A DNA stretch of 64,000 bases from Rhodococcus tukisamuensis NBRC 100609 (GCF_001894985.1 NZ_BCXG01000013.1:1-64000), one strand, 5' to 3'; shown: positions 45,202 through 56,761, counted from the stretch's first letter. Notes: generated from the sequence alone by a model not told the origin. Translations and numbers: made by a program.

Positions 45202-48051
45202 ATGTACCTACCGCGACCGCGAAGTCTCCGGGCGTGGGCAGCCGTTGCCGCGGTCGCGCTGCTTCTCGTCGTGGCGGCGGCAGTGACCTGGACGTCCAGG
45301 TCGGCGCCGGCGGTCACTACGGAGGACGTCCAGTTCGCGCTGCCGGAGGCTCCCGGCTCTACCGATCAGGTCAATCTCGATGCCCGACTGTACGTTCCGG
45401 AGCAGACCCCGGCCCCCGCGGTGCTGTTGGCGCACGGATTCGGCGGCAGCAAGGACTCAGTGGCTGCGCAGGCGCGCGATCTCGCCGAGGAGGGCTTCGT
45501 GGTGCTGGCCTACAGCGCCCGTGGATTCGGGCGCAGCACCGGGCAGATCTCGTTGAACGACCCGGACCGGGAGGTGGCGGACGCCCGCGCCATGGTGGAC
45601 TGGCTGGCCGGCCGCACCGAGGTCCGCCAGGACGGCCCGCACGATCCGCGGGTGGGCGTGACCGGCGGTTCCTACGGCGGTGCGCTCGCCCTGACGCTCG
45701 GCGGCACCGACCAGCGGATCGACGCGATCGCCGCGTCGATCACCTGGAATGACCTGGGCCAGGCACTGTTTCCCAACTTCGGGACACCCGGGCCGGTGGC
45801 GCGCACCACACCCGCCGCCGCCGGGTACGGCGGACCCGGTGTGCTCAAGCGGGGCTGGGCCGGCATCTTCTTCGGGGCCGGCGCGGGCGGTACGCCGGAT
45901 GCGGGTGCGGGGCCCGCGCCCGGTTCCGGGCCGTGCGGCCGGTTCCTCGCCACCATCTGCCAGGCCTATGCCGCCGCCGCCGAGACGGGCCGCCCCAGCC
46001 CGGAGCTGCTGGCCATGCTCACCGCGCACTCCCCCGCCGCCGTCATCGGCGCCGTCACCGCACCGACGTTGCTGGTCCAGGGCGAACAGGACACCCTGTT
46101 CGGGCTGGACCAGGCCGACGCGAACGCCCGGCAGATCGCGGCGGCGGGCGCCCCCGTCCAGGTCCGCTGGTTTCCCGGCGGCCACGACGCCGGCGGCGAC
46201 TCCGCGCCCAGCCAGCGCGCGGTGGCCGCCTTCCTGTCCGACCGCCTCGGCGACGGCGAGCCCGACACGCGGTTCGTCTTCACCCTGCCCGGCGCACCGA
46301 CCGACCAGGGTGCACCGGCCCAGCGCCGGATGACCGCCCCCGACTACCCCGGGCTCGGCGCGGTCCCCACCGACCCCACCCCGACGATCTCGTTGCCGAT
46401 GATCGGCTCCGAGCAGACCCTGGTCCGCCCACCCGGCGCCTCGCCCGCCGGCCTGTCGTCGGTGCCGGGACTCGGCGCGTCGGTCTCGAACCTGGCGTCT
46501 GCGGCCGGGCCGGCCCTCGACCTGGCGGCCGATCCGCCCGGCCAGTCGGCGCGTTTCGCCACCGCGCCGCTCGGGCATCCGCTGACGGTCACCGGCACCA
46601 GCACGGTCACGGTCGAGGTGTCCACGCTCGCCGCCCCCGGTGCGGCGGTGCTGTTCGCCAAGCTCTACGACGTCAGCCCGCAGGGCCGGCGCACCCTGCC
46701 GGGCGGGGCGGTGGCCGCGATCCGGCTGCCGGACGCGCCTGCCGGACAACCAGTCCCGCTGACCGTCACGCTGCCCGGAATCGCCCACCAGGTGCCGGAG
46801 GGGCACCACCTCGAACTCGTGCTGGCCGCCACCGACCAGGCCTACGCGAACCCGCTCTCCCCGGCCCAGTTCACCGTCGCGCTCACGGACCCGGCGATCA
46901 CCGTCCCGAGTGTCCCCGCGACGACGAACCGCCGGGCCCTGCCGGTGGCGCCGCTGGTGGGGATCGGCGCGATCCTCACCGTGGTGGCGCTCCTCGGCAT
47001 CGTCGGCGCGGTCCGGTCGCGGCGGCGCGCGGTCGCCGCGGTGGACCCGGCCCTGCTCGACACCCCGCTCGTGGTCACCGACCTGCACAAGTCGTACGAC
47101 AACGGCTTCCGCGCGGTCGACGGGGTGAGCTTCACCGTGCGCCGCGGCCAGGTGCTCGGGCTCCTCGGCCCCAACGGTGCGGGCAAGACCACCACCCTGC
47201 GGATGCTGATGGGCCTGATCACGCCGTCGAGCGGCGAACTGCGGGTGTTCGGGCACCAGGTGACGCCCGGCGCGCCGGTGCTCTCACGGCTCGGCTCGTT
47301 CGTCGAGGGCTCCGGGCTGCTGCCGCACCTGAGCGGTCTCGACAACCTGCGCCTGTACTGGGAGGCCACCGGCCGGCCCGCCGCCGAGGCCCGGATGGAC
47401 GAGGCCCTCGAGATCGCGGACCTCGGCGACGCCGTCCACCGGAAGGTCCGCTCCTACAGTCAGGGGATGCGCCAGCGCCTGGCCCTCGCGCAGGCGATGC
47501 TCGGGCTGCCGGACCTGATGGTCCTCGACGAACCCACCAACGGACTCGACCCGCCGCAGATCCGGACCATGCGCGAGGTCCTGGTCGCCTACGCGCGCAC
47601 CGGGCGGACGGTGCTGGTGTCGAGCCACCTGCTCGCGGAGGTGGAGCAGACCTGCACCGACGTGGTGGTGATGAACCACGGACGGGTGATCGCGGCCGGC
47701 ACCGTCGAGGAGCTCACCTCGGCGGAGGGCGCCACCGAACTGCGGGTCGACGACGCGGCGCGGGCCGTCGAGGTGCTCGACGGCCTCGACGGCCCGACCG
47801 GCGTGCACGTCGTCGAGGGCGAGACCCCCACGGTCCGGCTCGACCTCGGCGCCACGGACCCGACCGTGGTCGTACGCGCGCTGGTCGAGTCGGGCGTCGG
47901 GGTCCGCGGGCTGAGCGGGACCACCCGCCTCGAGGACGTCTTCCTGAGGTTGGTCCACGTCTCCGACCATCGCGAGCACGACGCGGCGATGCCCCGACCA
48001 CGGAGATCCGCAACGTCGGACTCCCCCGAGCAGGAGGTGCAGGCGCCGTGA
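45202..48051 (+). CDS. Fused exported-type alpha/beta hydrolase and ABC transporter ATPase
   Basis: A 949-residue chimera. A signal-anchor helix lies at about 10-31. An alpha/beta hydrolase of the X-Pro dipeptidyl-peptidase/CocE style follows (LLAHGFGGSKD; nucleophile in TGGSYGGALALTLGG at about 153-160; catalytic His in FPGGHDAGG) with its C-terminal jelly-roll-like part. A second transmembrane helix is near 583-605, then a complete ABC domain (GPNGAGKTTT at about 655; YSQGMRQRLALAQAML; LMVLDEPTNGLDP). The hydrolase thus faces outside and the ATPase inside. ATG 45202 lies 7 bp after -10-like TAGATT (leaderless). The downstream permease overlaps by 4 bp. Substrate unknown. Confidence 0.85.
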   Translation: MYLPRPRSLRAWAAVAAVALLLVVAAAVTWTSRSAPAVTTEDVQFALPEAPGSTDQVNLDARLYVPEQTPAPAVLLAHGFGGSKDSVAAQARDLAEEGFVVLAYSARGFGRSTGQISLNDPDREVADARAMVDWLAGRTEVRQDGPHDPRVGVTGGSYGGALALTLGGTDQRIDAIAASITWNDLGQALFPNFGTPGPVARTTPAAAGYGGPGVLKRGWAGIFFGAGAGGTPDAGAGPAPGSGPCGRFLATICQAYAAAAETGRPSPELLAMLTAHSPAAVIGAVTAPTLLVQGEQDTLFGLDQADANARQIAAAGAPVQVRWFPGGHDAGGDSAPSQRAVAAFLSDRLGDGEPDTRFVFTLPGAPTDQGAPAQRRMTAPDYPGLGAVPTDPTPTISLPMIGSEQTLVRPPGASPAGLSSVPGLGASVSNLASAAGPALDLAADPPGQSARFATAPLGHPLTVTGTSTVTVEVSTLAAPGAAVLFAKLYDVSPQGRRTLPGGAVAAIRLPDAPAGQPVPLTVTLPGIAHQVPEGHHLELVLAATDQAYANPLSPAQFTVALTDPAITVPSVPATTNRRALPVAPLVGIGAILTVVALLGIVGAVRSRRRAVAAVDPALLDTPLVVTDLHKSYDNGFRAVDGVSFTVRRGQVLGLLGPNGAGKTTTLRMLMGLITPSSGELRVFGHQVTPGAPVLSRLGSFVEGSGLLPHLSGLDNLRLYWEATGRPAAEARMDEALEIADLGDAVHRKVRSYSQGMRQRLALAQAMLGLPDLMVLDEPTNGLDPPQIRTMREVLVAYARTGRTVLVSSHLLAEVEQTCTDVVVMNHGRVIAAGTVEELTSAEGATELRVDDAARAVEVLDGLDGPTGVHVVEGETPTVRLDLGATDPTVVVRALVESGVGVRGLSGTTRLEDVFLRLVHVSDHREHDAAMPRPRRSATSDSPEQEVQAP

Positions 48052-48956
48052 CGTCGACAGATCGTGGCGGTGACGTGGTGGCCGCCGACGGCCGTGGTGA
48101 CGCGGCGGCCGCGGACGGCCGGGCGCCCGGCTACCGGCCGCACTCGACCCTGCCGCTGCGCACCGAACTGACCCGCCAGCTCCTTCGCAGGCGCACCCAC
48201 CTGGCGCTCGGGCTGCTGGCGCTGCTGCCGGTGATCCTGGCCGCGGCCTTCGCGATCGGCGGTTCCGGTTCGTCGTCCCCGGGCGCGGTGAACCTGATCG
48301 ACCTGGGCACCCGGGGCGGCGTGAACTTCACCGTGTTCTGCCTGTTCATGTCCGTCGGGTTCCTGCTGATCGTGGTGGTGGCGCTGTTCTTCGGCGACTC
48401 GGTGGCCAGCGAGGCGTCGTGGTCGTCGCTGCGGTACCTGCTGGCCATCCCGGTCCCCCGCGGCCGGCTGCTGCGGCAGAAGGCGATCGTGTCCGCGGCA
48501 CTGTCCGTGCTGGCCCTGCTGCTGCTGTTCGGCGTGGGCCTGGCACTGGGCACGGCCCTGTACGGGACCGGACCACTGGTGACCCCGTTCGGCGACTCGC
48601 TGGGCTACGGCGACGCGGTCGGGCGGCTGGCACTGGCGCTGGCGTACATCGCGGTGAACCTGACCTGGGTGGCCGGGCTGGCGATGCTGCTGTCGGTGCT
48701 CACCGACGCGCCGCTCGGCGCGGTCGGCGGCACCGTGATGGTCTCGATTCTCGTGCAGATCCTGGACCAGATCACCGCACTGGGCGGCTGGCGGGACCTG
48801 CTGCCCGGACACTTCTCCTTCGCCTGGACCAGGTTCCTCGCCCCCACCGTCGACTGGCACGACATCGTCGTCGGGTCGTTCTCCGCCCTGGCCTACGCCG
48901 CGGTGTTCGGGGTGCTGGCCTGGCAGCGCTTCGCGGTCAAGGACATCACCAGCTGA
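48048..48956 (+). CDS. ABC-2 type permease paired with the fusion ATPase
   Basis: A 302-residue integral membrane protein with about six segments (LALGLLALLPVILAAAFAIGG; FTVFCLFMSVGFLLIVVVALFFG; LSVLALLLLFGVGLALG; LALALAYIAVNLTWVAGLAMLLSVL; GTVMVSILVQILDQI; ALAYAAVFGVLAWQRF). The N-terminal 40 residues are disordered and acidic. GTG at 48048 overlaps the upstream stop (GTGA), and a GGAGG element precedes it. It probably forms the channel of the hydrolase-ABC fusion transporter. Confidence 0.86.
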   Translation: MTSTDRGGDVVAADGRGDAAAADGRAPGYRPHSTLPLRTELTRQLLRRRTHLALGLLALLPVILAAAFAIGGSGSSSPGAVNLIDLGTRGGVNFTVFCLFMSVGFLLIVVVALFFGDSVASEASWSSLRYLLAIPVPRGRLLRQKAIVSAALSVLALLLLFGVGLALGTALYGTGPLVTPFGDSLGYGDAVGRLALALAYIAVNLTWVAGLAMLLSVLTDAPLGAVGGTVMVSILVQILDQITALGGWRDLLPGHFSFAWTRFLAPTVDWHDIVVGSFSALAYAAVFGVLAWQRFAVKDITS

Positions 48957-48960
48957 TTGG

Positions 48961-49827
48961 TCAGGACTTGCCCCAGCGCGGACCGAACGCACCGGCCGGA
49001 AAGGCGCCGGCCTCGACGATCGCGGCGCGCATCGGCGTCACCAGTTCGGCGAGGCGGTCCAGTCCGGCGTCGCCGAGTTCGGCCCAGGGCGCGAATGCCA
49101 GGTCGTCGGTGACGTCCTCGGCCACCTCGCGGGTCTCCGTGCCGAGTTCGGTGAGAGTGCCGTCGCCGGCGAGCAGGCCGCGGTCGCGCAGGTCGGCGGC
49201 CGCCTCCTCCCACTGCTGCTGCGACCAGCCGCGCAGCGTGCGGGCCACCTCGGCCTTGAAGCCGGCGCCCGTCGCGCTGTGGGTGATCAGCGCCTCGATG
49301 CCGGAGAGCCCGGCGGCCTGCAGCGCGGCCACGTGGCCGTCGCCGCGGTGCTCGCGCAGCAGGGTGAGCGAGTGCCACAGCGACAGGTGCGGCGCCGTCG
49401 GCCAGTCCACGGCGGCATGGGCGGCGAACAGCGCGCGTCCCTCGGGCCGGGCCGCGCGGGCGGCGATCGCGGCGATGTCCGCGGCCTCCGCCATCTCCAC
49501 GGAGGCAACACACCGGGCCCCCAGCAGCCGCGTCAGCGCCGCGTCCACCCCGGCGTAGCGCGCGGCGACGATCGCCTCCGGACCGGCCAGGTCCCACGCC
49601 CGCGGGACGACGGTGGCGACGAGGTCCGGGTTGAAGTTGTAGAAGGTCGCCGCGACCACCGGCGCCGCGACCCGGCCCATCACCGCGGACCGGCCCGCGA
49701 AGTAGGTCATCGCGCCGGGCTCGAGGCCTGCCGCGACGAGTGAGTCGGACACCTCCGGCACGAAATAGCACATGCTGTGGAAGGCGTCGAAGGTCTTCGC
49801 GTACCGGCCTGCGGTCTGGGCGTCCAT
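48961..49827 (-). CDS. SCO6745-like helix-rich protein
   Basis: A 288-residue protein of the SCO6745/SalK-like family: FDAFHSMCYFVPEVSDSLVAAGL at the N-terminus, then AGRSAVMGRVAAPVVAATFYNFNPDLV, and a C-terminal winged-helix-like part (KAEVARTLRGWSQQQWEEAAADLRDRGLL). Widespread in actinobacteria; function unclear. The ATG at 49827 follows TACGGT by 6 bp and has no ribosome-binding site, so the mRNA is probably leaderless. Lies 20 bp upstream of the uvrB stop on the same strand. Confidence 0.78.
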   Translation of the reverse strand: MDAQTAGRYAKTFDAFHSMCYFVPEVSDSLVAAGLEPGAMTYFAGRSAVMGRVAAPVVAATFYNFNPDLVATVVPRAWDLAGPEAIVAARYAGVDAALTRLLGARCVASVEMAEAADIAAIAARAARPEGRALFAAHAAVDWPTAPHLSLWHSLTLLREHRGDGHVAALQAAGLSGIEALITHSATGAGFKAEVARTLRGWSQQQWEEAAADLRDRGLLAGDGTLTELGTETREVAEDVTDDLAFAPWAELGDAGLDRLAELVTPMRAAIVEAGAFPAGAFGPRWGKS

Positions 49828-49847
49828 CCCGCAACCGTAGCGGGGAG

Positions 49848-52010
<2,163 letters not shown>

Positions 52011-52016
52011 GGAACC

Positions 52017-52039
52017 AGCGTAGGCCGGGGGTCCGACAT
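52017..52039 (-). promoter_or_regulatory. PafBC/RecA-NDp-type damage promoter for uvrB
   Basis: On the minus strand ATGTCGGAC, 8 bp, TACGCT: the TGTCGG core, exact 8-bp gap and TAnnnT -10 of the RecA-independent damage promoter. The -10 ends 6 bp before the A of the uvrB ATG, which both supports that start codon and implies a leaderless transcript. Confidence 0.72.
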
Positions 52040-52089
52040 GATCGTCGGCGATCCGCGCGCGGCGTATGCGCTTGGTAGCTTCTGCAGCT

Positions 52090-52599
52090 ATGGACGCCGC
52101 GGTGCACGCCCCGAAGATCGAGTCCTTCAGCCTCGACGACCGGACGAACACGGACCCCAAGGGATTCGTCCGGCCGGTCGACCACTACCACGCCGAGCCG
52201 TGGGGCCTGTACATGGCCCGGGCGTCGGACCACCCGCACTTCCACTACCTGGAGTCGTGGCTGCTGCCCGAGCTCGGCCTGCGCGCGTCGATCTTCCACT
52301 ACCACCCATTCCACGCCCGTGACCAGGACCGCTACGTCGACATCGGCGAGTACACGGACGGCGGCGCGGTGTGGCGCTCGCAGGACCACTACCTGGACCT
52401 GGTGGTGCGGACCGGCCGCGACACCGAACTCCTCGACGTCGACGAACTGGTCGCCGCGCACGCCGCCGGCCTGCTCGACGCCGCCACCACCGACCGGGCC
52501 ATCACCCGCGCCGTGGTGGCCGTGGACGGCATCGCCAGCCACGGCCACGACCTCGACGCGTGGCTGGCCTCACGCGGGATGCCGGTCAGCTGGCGCTGA
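52090..52599 (+). CDS. DUF402-family protein
   Basis: A 169-residue protein with DUF402 features: [44 protein letters not shown], then [30 protein letters not shown]. This fold is FomD-like (nucleotide/phosphate hydrolysis). Counterpart of Rv1632c next to uvrB. The ATG at 52090 lies 8 bp after TAGCTT with no ribosome-binding site, so probably leaderless. Its promoter and the uvrB promoter face away within 80 bp. Confidence 0.82.
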   Translation: MDAAVHAPKIESFSLDDRTNTDPKGFVRPVDHYHAEPWGLYMARASDHPHFHYLESWLLPELGLRASIFHYHPFHARDQDRYVDIGEYTDGGAVWRSQDHYLDLVVRTGRDTELLDVDELVAAHAAGLLDAATTDRAITRAVVAVDGIASHGHDLDAWLASRGMPVSWR

Positions 52600-52605
52600 C
52601 GCCGG

Positions 52606-53820
52606 TCACCCGGCGGTCCACCCGGCGTCGCGTGCCCACTGCTCGGCGCGCACCGCGGCACCGTCGAACCACGGCGTCGTCGCCGTCGCGTACCGGTCGG
52701 CGGCCGTCGCCAGGTCCGGAGCGCCGAGTGCCTGCGCCGCCGCCGCACGCTTGACCGCCAGGTACTCGGCGCGCGCCTGCGGATCCGCGGTGAGCCAGTC
52801 CCGGAACACCAGCGCGAACCGCTGACCGGGCCAGCCGTCGACCCGCACGTGCACTTCGACCGGCCGCCCGGGATCGGCGGCGGCGTGGAACCGCTTGTCC
52901 CACAGCGCCGGATCTGCCTCGCCGCCGATGTCGTACGCCGGCTTCGGGTCGTCCGCGGTGACCGACTCCACTCGCGGGAACCCGGCGGCGGCGAGGGTCC
53001 CGGCCAACTCGTCCGCGACGGCCAGGCTCGGCACCGTCACCTGGAAGTCGAGCACGTCCTTGGCGTCGAGGCCCGGCACCGCGGTCGAGCCGATGTGGTC
53101 GACGCGCACGGCCGCGGCCCCGCACACCGCCCGCAGCCGGTCGGTCAGCCGGCGCGCCTGGTCCGGCCACGACGGGTCCGCGGGCACCAGCACCGGCGGC
53201 GTGCGGACCACCGTGGCGGTTCGGATGTTCTCCGCGTACCGCGTCAACCGCTCCCACAGGACCCTGACCTCGACGTCCAGGTCGCCCTCCGGGCCGTTGT
53301 TGTCGAGCCACACGTCGGCCGCGGCCCGACGCTGCTCGTCGGTGGCCTGTGCTGCCATCCGGGCTCGGGCGTCGGCCTCCGGCATGCCGCGCAACTCGAC
53401 CAGGCGCCGGACCCGTTCCTGCGCCTCCACGTGCACCACCACGACGAGGTGGAACAGCGGGCCCATTCGACCCTCGACGAGCAACGGAATGTCCTGCAGC
53501 ACCACGGAATCCGCGGGTGCAGAGTCGACGATCGCATTGGTGCGACTGCCGATCAGCGGGTGCACGATCGCGTTGAGCCGACCGCGCGCCTCGTCGTCGC
53601 CGAACGCCTTGGCAGCCAGAGCCGGGCGATCCAGCTCCCCGTCGGCTAGGATGTCGTTGCCGAATTCAGCTACCAGAGCGGCCAATCCGGGAGTACCGGG
53701 CTCTACGACCTCACGGGCGATTTTGTCAGCGTCGACGATCACCGCCCCGAGCTCGCCGAGAATCCTCGACACAGTGGACTTTCCTGCTCCAATGCCTCCG
53801 GTGAGGCCGATTCGCAACAC
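52606..53820 (-). CDS. coaE: Dephospho-CoA kinase fused to a GrpB-like domain
   Basis: Final enzyme of coenzyme A synthesis. The N-terminal 200 residues are CoaE (P-loop GGIGAGKST at 8-16; QDIPLLVEG; RVRRLVELRGMPEADARARM). The C-terminal 190 residues are a GrpB/UPF0157 nucleotidyltransferase-like domain (VRVDHIGSTAVPGLDAKDVLDFQVTVPS). This fusion is the actinobacterial form (Rv1631). GTG start at 53820. Confidence 0.95.
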   Translation of the reverse strand: MLRIGLTGGIGAGKSTVSRILGELGAVIVDADKIAREVVEPGTPGLAALVAEFGNDILADGELDRPALAAKAFGDDEARGRLNAIVHPLIGSRTNAIVDSAPADSVVLQDIPLLVEGRMGPLFHLVVVVHVEAQERVRRLVELRGMPEADARARMAAQATDEQRRAAADVWLDNNGPEGDLDVEVRVLWERLTRYAENIRTATVVRTPPVLVPADPSWPDQARRLTDRLRAVCGAAAVRVDHIGSTAVPGLDAKDVLDFQVTVPSLAVADELAGTLAAAGFPRVESVTADDPKPAYDIGGEADPALWDKRFHAAADPGRPVEVHVRVDGWPGQRFALVFRDWLTADPQARAEYLAVKRAAAAQALGAPDLATAADRYATATTPWFDGAAVRAEQWARDAGWTAG

Positions 53821-53939
53821 CGCAACAGTCTGTCACCAAACACGCCAAAGCACATCCAGCCCAAATACACCAGGTTTTCTGCGTTTTCGGATATCTTCGT
53901 CCGTGACGACCAGGCCTCTTTTCAATCAGAAGGATCACC

Positions 53940-54158
53940 ATGCGAAGCAGCCTCACTCACCCCGGTCGGCACCGTCTCGGCATGGTCGACGGAGTGCACT
54001 GCATCCTGATCCCGGAGGTCGCGCTGGCATTGGCCGACCACCGCCGCAACTGGTTCACCCAGATGCTCAGCCCGGCCCGCCACAGCTTCGCATCGATGCG
54101 CAAGCGCACGACGGAGATGCAGGGCTCCTGGTCGCCGACTGCCGCCGTCGCCAACTGA
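53940..54158 (+). CDS. Small hypothetical protein with basic residues
   Basis: A 72-residue product from ATG 53940 with AAGGA 5 bp upstream. The sequence (MRSSLTHPGRHRLGMVDGVHC, then LALADHRRNWFTQMLSPARHSF) is basic with one short hydrophobic stretch. A 19-bp terminator stem follows 34 bp after the stop, so it looks like a complete small gene. It is divergent from coaE. Family not recognised. Confidence 0.5.
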   Translation: MRSSLTHPGRHRLGMVDGVHCILIPEVALALADHRRNWFTQMLSPARHSFASMRKRTTEMQGSWSPTAAVAN

Positions 54159-54192
54159 CCAGGTGAGCTGACCGCCACCCACCGACACGGTG

Positions 54193-54250
54193 AACGAGAG
54201 TGACCCCGCCCGACAGTCCCAGGGCGGGGTCACTCTCGTTCGTGTACGCA
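54193..54250 (+). terminator. Terminator hairpin, 19-bp stem
   Basis: Bases 54193-54211 (AACGAGAGTGACCCCGCCC) pair perfectly with 54232-54250 around a 20-nt loop. It ends the short gene before it and insulates the next. Confidence 0.8.
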
Positions 54251-54292
54251 ACGAGGGATGCGAGCGCGGCGCAACGGTCCTAGCGTGAAGAC

Positions 54293-54538
54293 ATGACCGT
54301 CACAGCGAACGACCTTCGACAGCTCCTCGGCAGCACTCTCCCGGCACCGACCCTGGTGCTCGAGGAGGGATCGCTCAAGATCTTCTCCGGCGAGGAGGTC
54401 ACGCGGCAGTCGCCCTGGGTGGTCACCACCCGCGACGACCTCCTCGCGGAGCTACCCGACGCCGACAACCCGACAGAGCACGACCTCGTGGAGAAGGCCG
54501 CCCTGCTCGACGAGCTGGTGTCGAGCAACGGGGCCTGA
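54293..54538 (+). CDS. Small hypothetical protein
   Basis: An 81-residue acidic protein: DLRQLLGSTLPAPTLVLEEGSLKIFSGEEV, then PWVVTTRDDLLAELPDADNPTEHDLVEKAALLDELVSS. Soluble and regular enough to be genuine. The ATG at 54293 follows TAGCGT by 6 bp with no ribosome-binding site, a leaderless arrangement. Convergent with rpsA behind a terminator. Function unknown. Confidence 0.65.
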   Translation: MTVTANDLRQLLGSTLPAPTLVLEEGSLKIFSGEEVTRQSPWVVTTRDDLLAELPDADNPTEHDLVEKAALLDELVSSNGA

Positions 54539-54577
54539 ACCGCAACCGCCCGCGCACCCGACACCCGGACACCAGAA

Positions 54578-54607
54578 AGCCCCGGTCCTTTTGCAAGGGC
54601 CGGGGCT
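54578..54607. terminator. Terminator between the 81-aa gene and rpsA
   Basis: AGCCCCGGTCCTT (54578-54590) pairs with AAGGGCCGGGGCT (54595-54607) with one G-T pair; loop TTGC. It suits convergent transcription of the 81-aa gene and rpsA. Confidence 0.75.
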
Positions 54608-54639
54608 CTCGGGTCGGACCCGACTAGCGGGTCGTCAGA

Positions 54640-56118
54640 CTATGCGTTGCCGGACAGCTTCTCCCGCAGCGCAGCGAGCTGTGCATCGCTGGCCAGGGAT
54701 CCGCTTGCCTCGGACGAAGCGGCGACAGCCTCGCCACTCTCGTCCGCACCGGTCTCGGAGGAGTAGTTGGTGCCGGCAGCGCCGGCAGCAGCCTCGGCGG
54801 CCTCGTCGGCAGCCGTCTTCTCCATCTGAGCGGTGTGCATCTTGTGGCGACGCTCAGCCTCGGCGTAGCGGGACTCCCACTCTTCACGCTGCTTGTCGAA
54901 GCCCTCGAGCCATTCGTTGGTCTCGGAGTCGAAGCCCTCGGGGAAGATGTAGTTGCCCTGCTCGTCGTACGAGTCGGCCATGCCGTACTTGGACGGGTCG
55001 AACTCGGCGCTGTAGTCCTCGTTCGCCTGCTTCAGCGACAGCGAGATCCGGCGACGCTCGAGGTCGATGTCGATGACCTTGACGAGAGCATCGTCGCCGA
55101 CGCCGACAACCTGGTCCGGAACCTCCACGTGGCGCTCGGCCAGCTCGGAGATGTGGACGAGGCCTTCGATTCCCTCTTCGACGCGCACGAAGGCACCGAA
55201 CGGAACCAGCTTGGTGACCTTACCGGGCACGATCTGGCCGATGGCGTGCGTGCGGGCGAACTGGCGCCACGGGTCTTCCTGCGTCGCCTTGAGCGAGAGG
55301 GAGACGCGCTCGCGGTCGAGGTCGACGTCGAGAACCTCGACGGTGACCTCGGTGCCGACCTCGACAACCTCGGACGGGTGGTCGATGTGCTTCCAGGACA
55401 GCTCGGAGACGTGCACCAGGCCGTCGACGCCACCCAGGTCCACGAAGGCACCGAAGTTGACGATGGAGGACACGACGCCCTTGCGGACCTGGCCCTTCTG
55501 GAGCTGGTGCAGGAACTCGCTGCGGACCTCGGACTGGGTCTGCTCGAGCCACGCGCGACGCGACAGGACCACGTTGTTGCGGTTCTTGTCGAGCTCGATG
55601 ATCTTGGCCTCGATCTCCTTGCCGACGTACGGCTGGAGGTCGCGGACACGACGCATCTCGACGAGCGAGGCGGGCAGGAAGCCACGGAGACCGATGTCGA
55701 GGATCAGGCCGCCCTTGACGACCTCGATGACGGTGCCCTTGACGGCCTCGTCCTTCTCCTTGAGCTCCTCGATGGTGCCCCAGGCGCGCTCGTACTGTGC
55801 GCGCTTCTTCGACAGGATCAGTCGACCTTCCTTGTCCTCCTTGGTGAGAACAAGAGCCTCGACGGCGTCGCCGACGGAAACGACCTCGTTGGGGTCGACG
55901 TCGTGCTTGATCGAGAGCTCGCGGGAAGGGATGACGCCTTCGGTCTTGTAACCGATGTCGAGTAGAACCTCGTCACGGTCGACCTTGACGATGGTGCCTT
56001 CGACGATGTCGCCATCGTTGAAGTACTTGATCGTGGCGTCGATCGCGGCGAGGAAGTCCTCGGCGGAGCCGATGTCGTTGACGGCTACCTGCGGCGAGGT
56101 ATGAGTGGTTGTGGGCAT
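54640..56118 (-). CDS. rpsA: 30S ribosomal protein S1
   Basis: The 492-residue protein has four S1 domains (about 35-105, 120-190, 205-277 and 292-365): e.g. GDIVEGTIVKVDRDEVLLDIGYKTEGVIP and KGVVSSIVNFGAFVDLGGVDGLVHVSELSW. Then comes an acidic, Ala/Glu-rich tail (about 420-492) typical of actinobacteria. The frame extends upstream, but the ATG at 56118 gives the conserved N-terminus (MPTTTHTSPQVAVNDIGSAEDFLAAID). Counterpart of Rv1630. Single gene with a terminator after it. Confidence 0.98.
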   Translation of the reverse strand: MPTTTHTSPQVAVNDIGSAEDFLAAIDATIKYFNDGDIVEGTIVKVDRDEVLLDIGYKTEGVIPSRELSIKHDVDPNEVVSVGDAVEALVLTKEDKEGRLILSKKRAQYERAWGTIEELKEKDEAVKGTVIEVVKGGLILDIGLRGFLPASLVEMRRVRDLQPYVGKEIEAKIIELDKNRNNVVLSRRAWLEQTQSEVRSEFLHQLQKGQVRKGVVSSIVNFGAFVDLGGVDGLVHVSELSWKHIDHPSEVVEVGTEVTVEVLDVDLDRERVSLSLKATQEDPWRQFARTHAIGQIVPGKVTKLVPFGAFVRVEEGIEGLVHISELAERHVEVPDQVVGVGDDALVKVIDIDLERRRISLSLKQANEDYSAEFDPSKYGMADSYDEQGNYIFPEGFDSETNEWLEGFDKQREEWESRYAEAERRHKMHTAQMEKTAADEAAEAAAGAAGTNYSSETGADESGEAVAASSEASGSLASDAQLAALREKLSGNA

Positions 56119-56374
56119 TTGGTGAGTTGCTCCGGAGGGATAGGTGTCGGTTGATGGTGTTCTGTCGGACCTACGAGCAGACGACTGCGCTCCAAACTTC
56201 GGTGCGCGACCGCGGACACTCGCGTGGATTAGGGTACGCGGCCGGTAGCTAGCTGGGCAAACCCGGGTCGGATACCACCGCATTCGCGACTGGTCGCCGC
56301 CGACCGGACTCGGCGATCCCGCAGGGGAACTCGGTACCGTCGACAGTGACCGAAGTCACACGAGGAGTACCGAC

Positions 56375-56761
56375 ATGACTGCTCCGGATCAGAATCCTCA
56401 ACCCTTCCAAGCAGCAACACCCGCCCCACCCGCCGACACCCCCGACGCGCCGCGACCGGCCGGCCCCGACCGCCGCGCGCGACCGCCGAGCAACGTCGGC
56501 TGGGCCGTGGCGTCGCTGGTCTTCTTCTGGCCGCTGGCGTTCGCCGCGTTCACCCACTCGTTCAACGTCTACCCCCTGTGGGCGGACGGCGACGTCGAGG
56601 GATCCACGGACGCATCCGACCGTGCGCGCCGCCTCGGCCAGATCTCGCTCTGGCTGTTCGGGGCACTCGCACTGCTGTTCGTCGTCGTCTACTCGATCAT
56701 GGCGGTCGTGTGGATGTCGCAGGGGGTCGACCACGAGTTCGTGCACCCCCGGATGCGCTAG
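56375..56761 (+). CDS. CD225/dispanin-family membrane protein
   Basis: A 128-residue protein with a disordered Pro-rich N-terminus (1-40), then a two-helix CD225 module: VGWAVASLVFFWPLAFAAFTHSFNVYPLWADGDVEGS (intramembrane helix and loop) and LWLFGALALLFVVVYSIMAVVW. In bacteria these are small membrane proteins of unclear role. ATG 56375 with GAGGAG 9 bp upstream; GTGACCGAAGTCAC, a small palindrome, precedes it. Confidence 0.85.
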   Translation: MTAPDQNPQPFQAATPAPPADTPDAPRPAGPDRRARPPSNVGWAVASLVFFWPLAFAAFTHSFNVYPLWADGDVEGSTDASDRARRLGQISLWLFGALALLFVVVYSIMAVVWMSQGVDHEFVHPRMR

